This document shows, piece after piece, positions 14,487 to 14,922 of a stretch of 14,922 nucleotides of DNA (positions are counted from its first letter, which is position 1; every line of letters begins with the position of its first letter). This DNA comes from an uncultured bacterium (lineage in GTDB: Bacteria > Actinomycetota > Coriobacteriia > Coriobacteriales > Coriobacteriaceae). The position numbers were made by a program, and so were the translations under genes. The stretch spans positions 1-14,922 of the forward strand of contig CAJMMN010000035.1 in assembly GCA_905214525.1 (NCBI GenBank). The letters are read 5' to 3'. Under the pieces are notes generated by a model that saw only the letters and a list, made by a program, of their open reading frames with translations, had not been told where the DNA came from and made no database searches.

Positions 14487-14922
14487 ATGTCTGAGATTTT
14501 TGAACCCAAGAACATCATCGTCACGGGCGGCTGCGGCTTCATCGGCAGCAACTTCGTGCACTACGTGGTCAACAACCACCCGGGCGTCCACGTGACCGTC
14601 CTGGACAAGCTGACCTACGCCGGCAACCCCGAAAACATCGCCGGCCTGCCGGCGGACCGCGCGGAGCTCGTCGTGGGCGACATCTGCGACGCCGGGCTGC
14701 TCGACCGCATCGTCCCGGGCCACGACGCGATCGTGCACTACGCGGCCGAGAGCCACAACGACAACTCCATCGCCGACCCCGAGCCCTTCCTGCGCACGAA
14801 CGTCGAGGGCACCTTCCGCCTGCTGGAGGCCGTCCGCAAGTACGGCGTCCGCTACCACCACGTCTCCACCGACGAGGTCTACGGCGACCTCGCGCTCGAC
14901 GACCCCGCCAAGTTCACCGAGG
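14487..14922 (+). CDS. rmlB: dTDP-glucose 4,6-dehydratase (RmlB), 5' part, cut by window end
   Basis: Only the first 145 codons lie in the window; the frame is open at the edge. The product is a short-chain dehydrogenase-type enzyme that converts dTDP-glucose to dTDP-4-keto-6-deoxyglucose with bound NAD. Visible signatures are the NAD-binding TGGCGFIG (13-20), LDKLTYAGNPENI (39-51), HYAAESHNDNS (84-94) and STDEVYGDL (127-135) with the catalytic Thr-Asp-Glu. The active-site YxxxK lies beyond the edge. GAGGGGG (14475-14481) is 5 bases before the ATG. Third codon positions are almost all G or C, an abrupt change from rmlA. This may mark high expression or the edge of exchanged DNA. Confidence 0.95.
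   Translation, partial: MSEIFEPKNIIVTGGCGFIGSNFVHYVVNNHPGVHVTVLDKLTYAGNPENIAGLPADRAELVVGDICDAGLLDRIVPGHDAIVHYAAESHNDNSIADPEPFLRTNVEGTFRLLEAVRKYGVRYHHVSTDEVYGDLALDDPAKFTE

Noticed and set aside
14397..14861. Minus-strand ORF of 154 codons over the end of rmlA and start of rmlB
   Set aside because: It spans two well-supported plus-strand genes and is a low-complexity Val/Ala/Asp translation typical of antisense GC-rich DNA.
1..14922. CRISPR array, insertion sequence or integrase
   Set aside because: No regularly spaced repeats, no transposase or recombinase motif, and no paired terminal inverted repeats were seen on either strand.

Overview
The window reads as the 5' part of a surface-polysaccharide (capsule or exopolysaccharide) locus of a Gram-positive bacterium. 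Coding GC is moderate to high, GTG and TTG starts are frequent, there is a Gram-positive/actinobacterial-type LexA box (GAAC-N4-GTTC), and a LoaP-type NusG paralogue heads the cluster. A gut actinobacterium of the Coriobacteriia (Collinsella-like) fits best, but that assignment is inference from style, not from a marker gene.

Layout. Bases 1-240 hold a tRNA-Ala(GGC) with its own promoter and terminator. A RhuM/Fic-type gene (343-1278) lies on the minus strand. A perfect SOS-box palindrome lies upstream of it at 1496-1517, next to a 19-codon ORF that may be a frameshifted remnant. From about 1520 to 2400 there is no convincing gene. The last 260 bases of that gap contain a run of strong inverted repeats that look like a structured leader RNA.

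The plus-strand operon then runs without a visible terminator from loaP (2401) to the window edge. Its order is: loaP antiterminator; two tandem phosphoglycosyl transferases; a WecE/RffA sugar aminotransferase; a GT4 and a GT2 glycosyltransferase; an EpsG-like Wzy polymerase; a GT32 glycosyltransferase; a large fusion of a polysaccharide pyruvyl transferase with a 4Fe-4S/FrhB-like module; a Wzx-like flippase; rmlA; and the start of rmlB, cut by the window end. Gaps are mostly under 60 bases, and several genes overlap by about 4 bases.

How they fit together. RmlA and RmlB would make dTDP-4-keto-6-deoxyglucose, and WecE would transaminate it to dTDP-4-amino-4,6-dideoxygalactose (dTDP-Fuc4N). 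A phosphoglycosyl transferase starts the repeat unit on undecaprenyl phosphate, and the GT4, GT2 and GT32 enzymes extend it. The pyruvyl transferase module may decorate it, Wzx flips it and Wzy polymerises it. LoaP is expected to keep RNA polymerase processive across this operon of more than 12 kb. Base composition is mosaic: the phosphoglycosyl transferases and rmlB are strongly GC-ending, while the middle genes, especially wzy, are more AT-rich. This is common where the variable core of such a locus is exchanged between strains.

Points most worth a second look: the loaP leader hairpins, the pyruvyl transferase/iron-sulfur fusion, the SOS box ahead of rhuM, an altered Fic motif, a G9 tract at the end of the first phosphoglycosyl transferase gene, and a hairpin placed between a Shine-Dalgarno sequence and its start codon.
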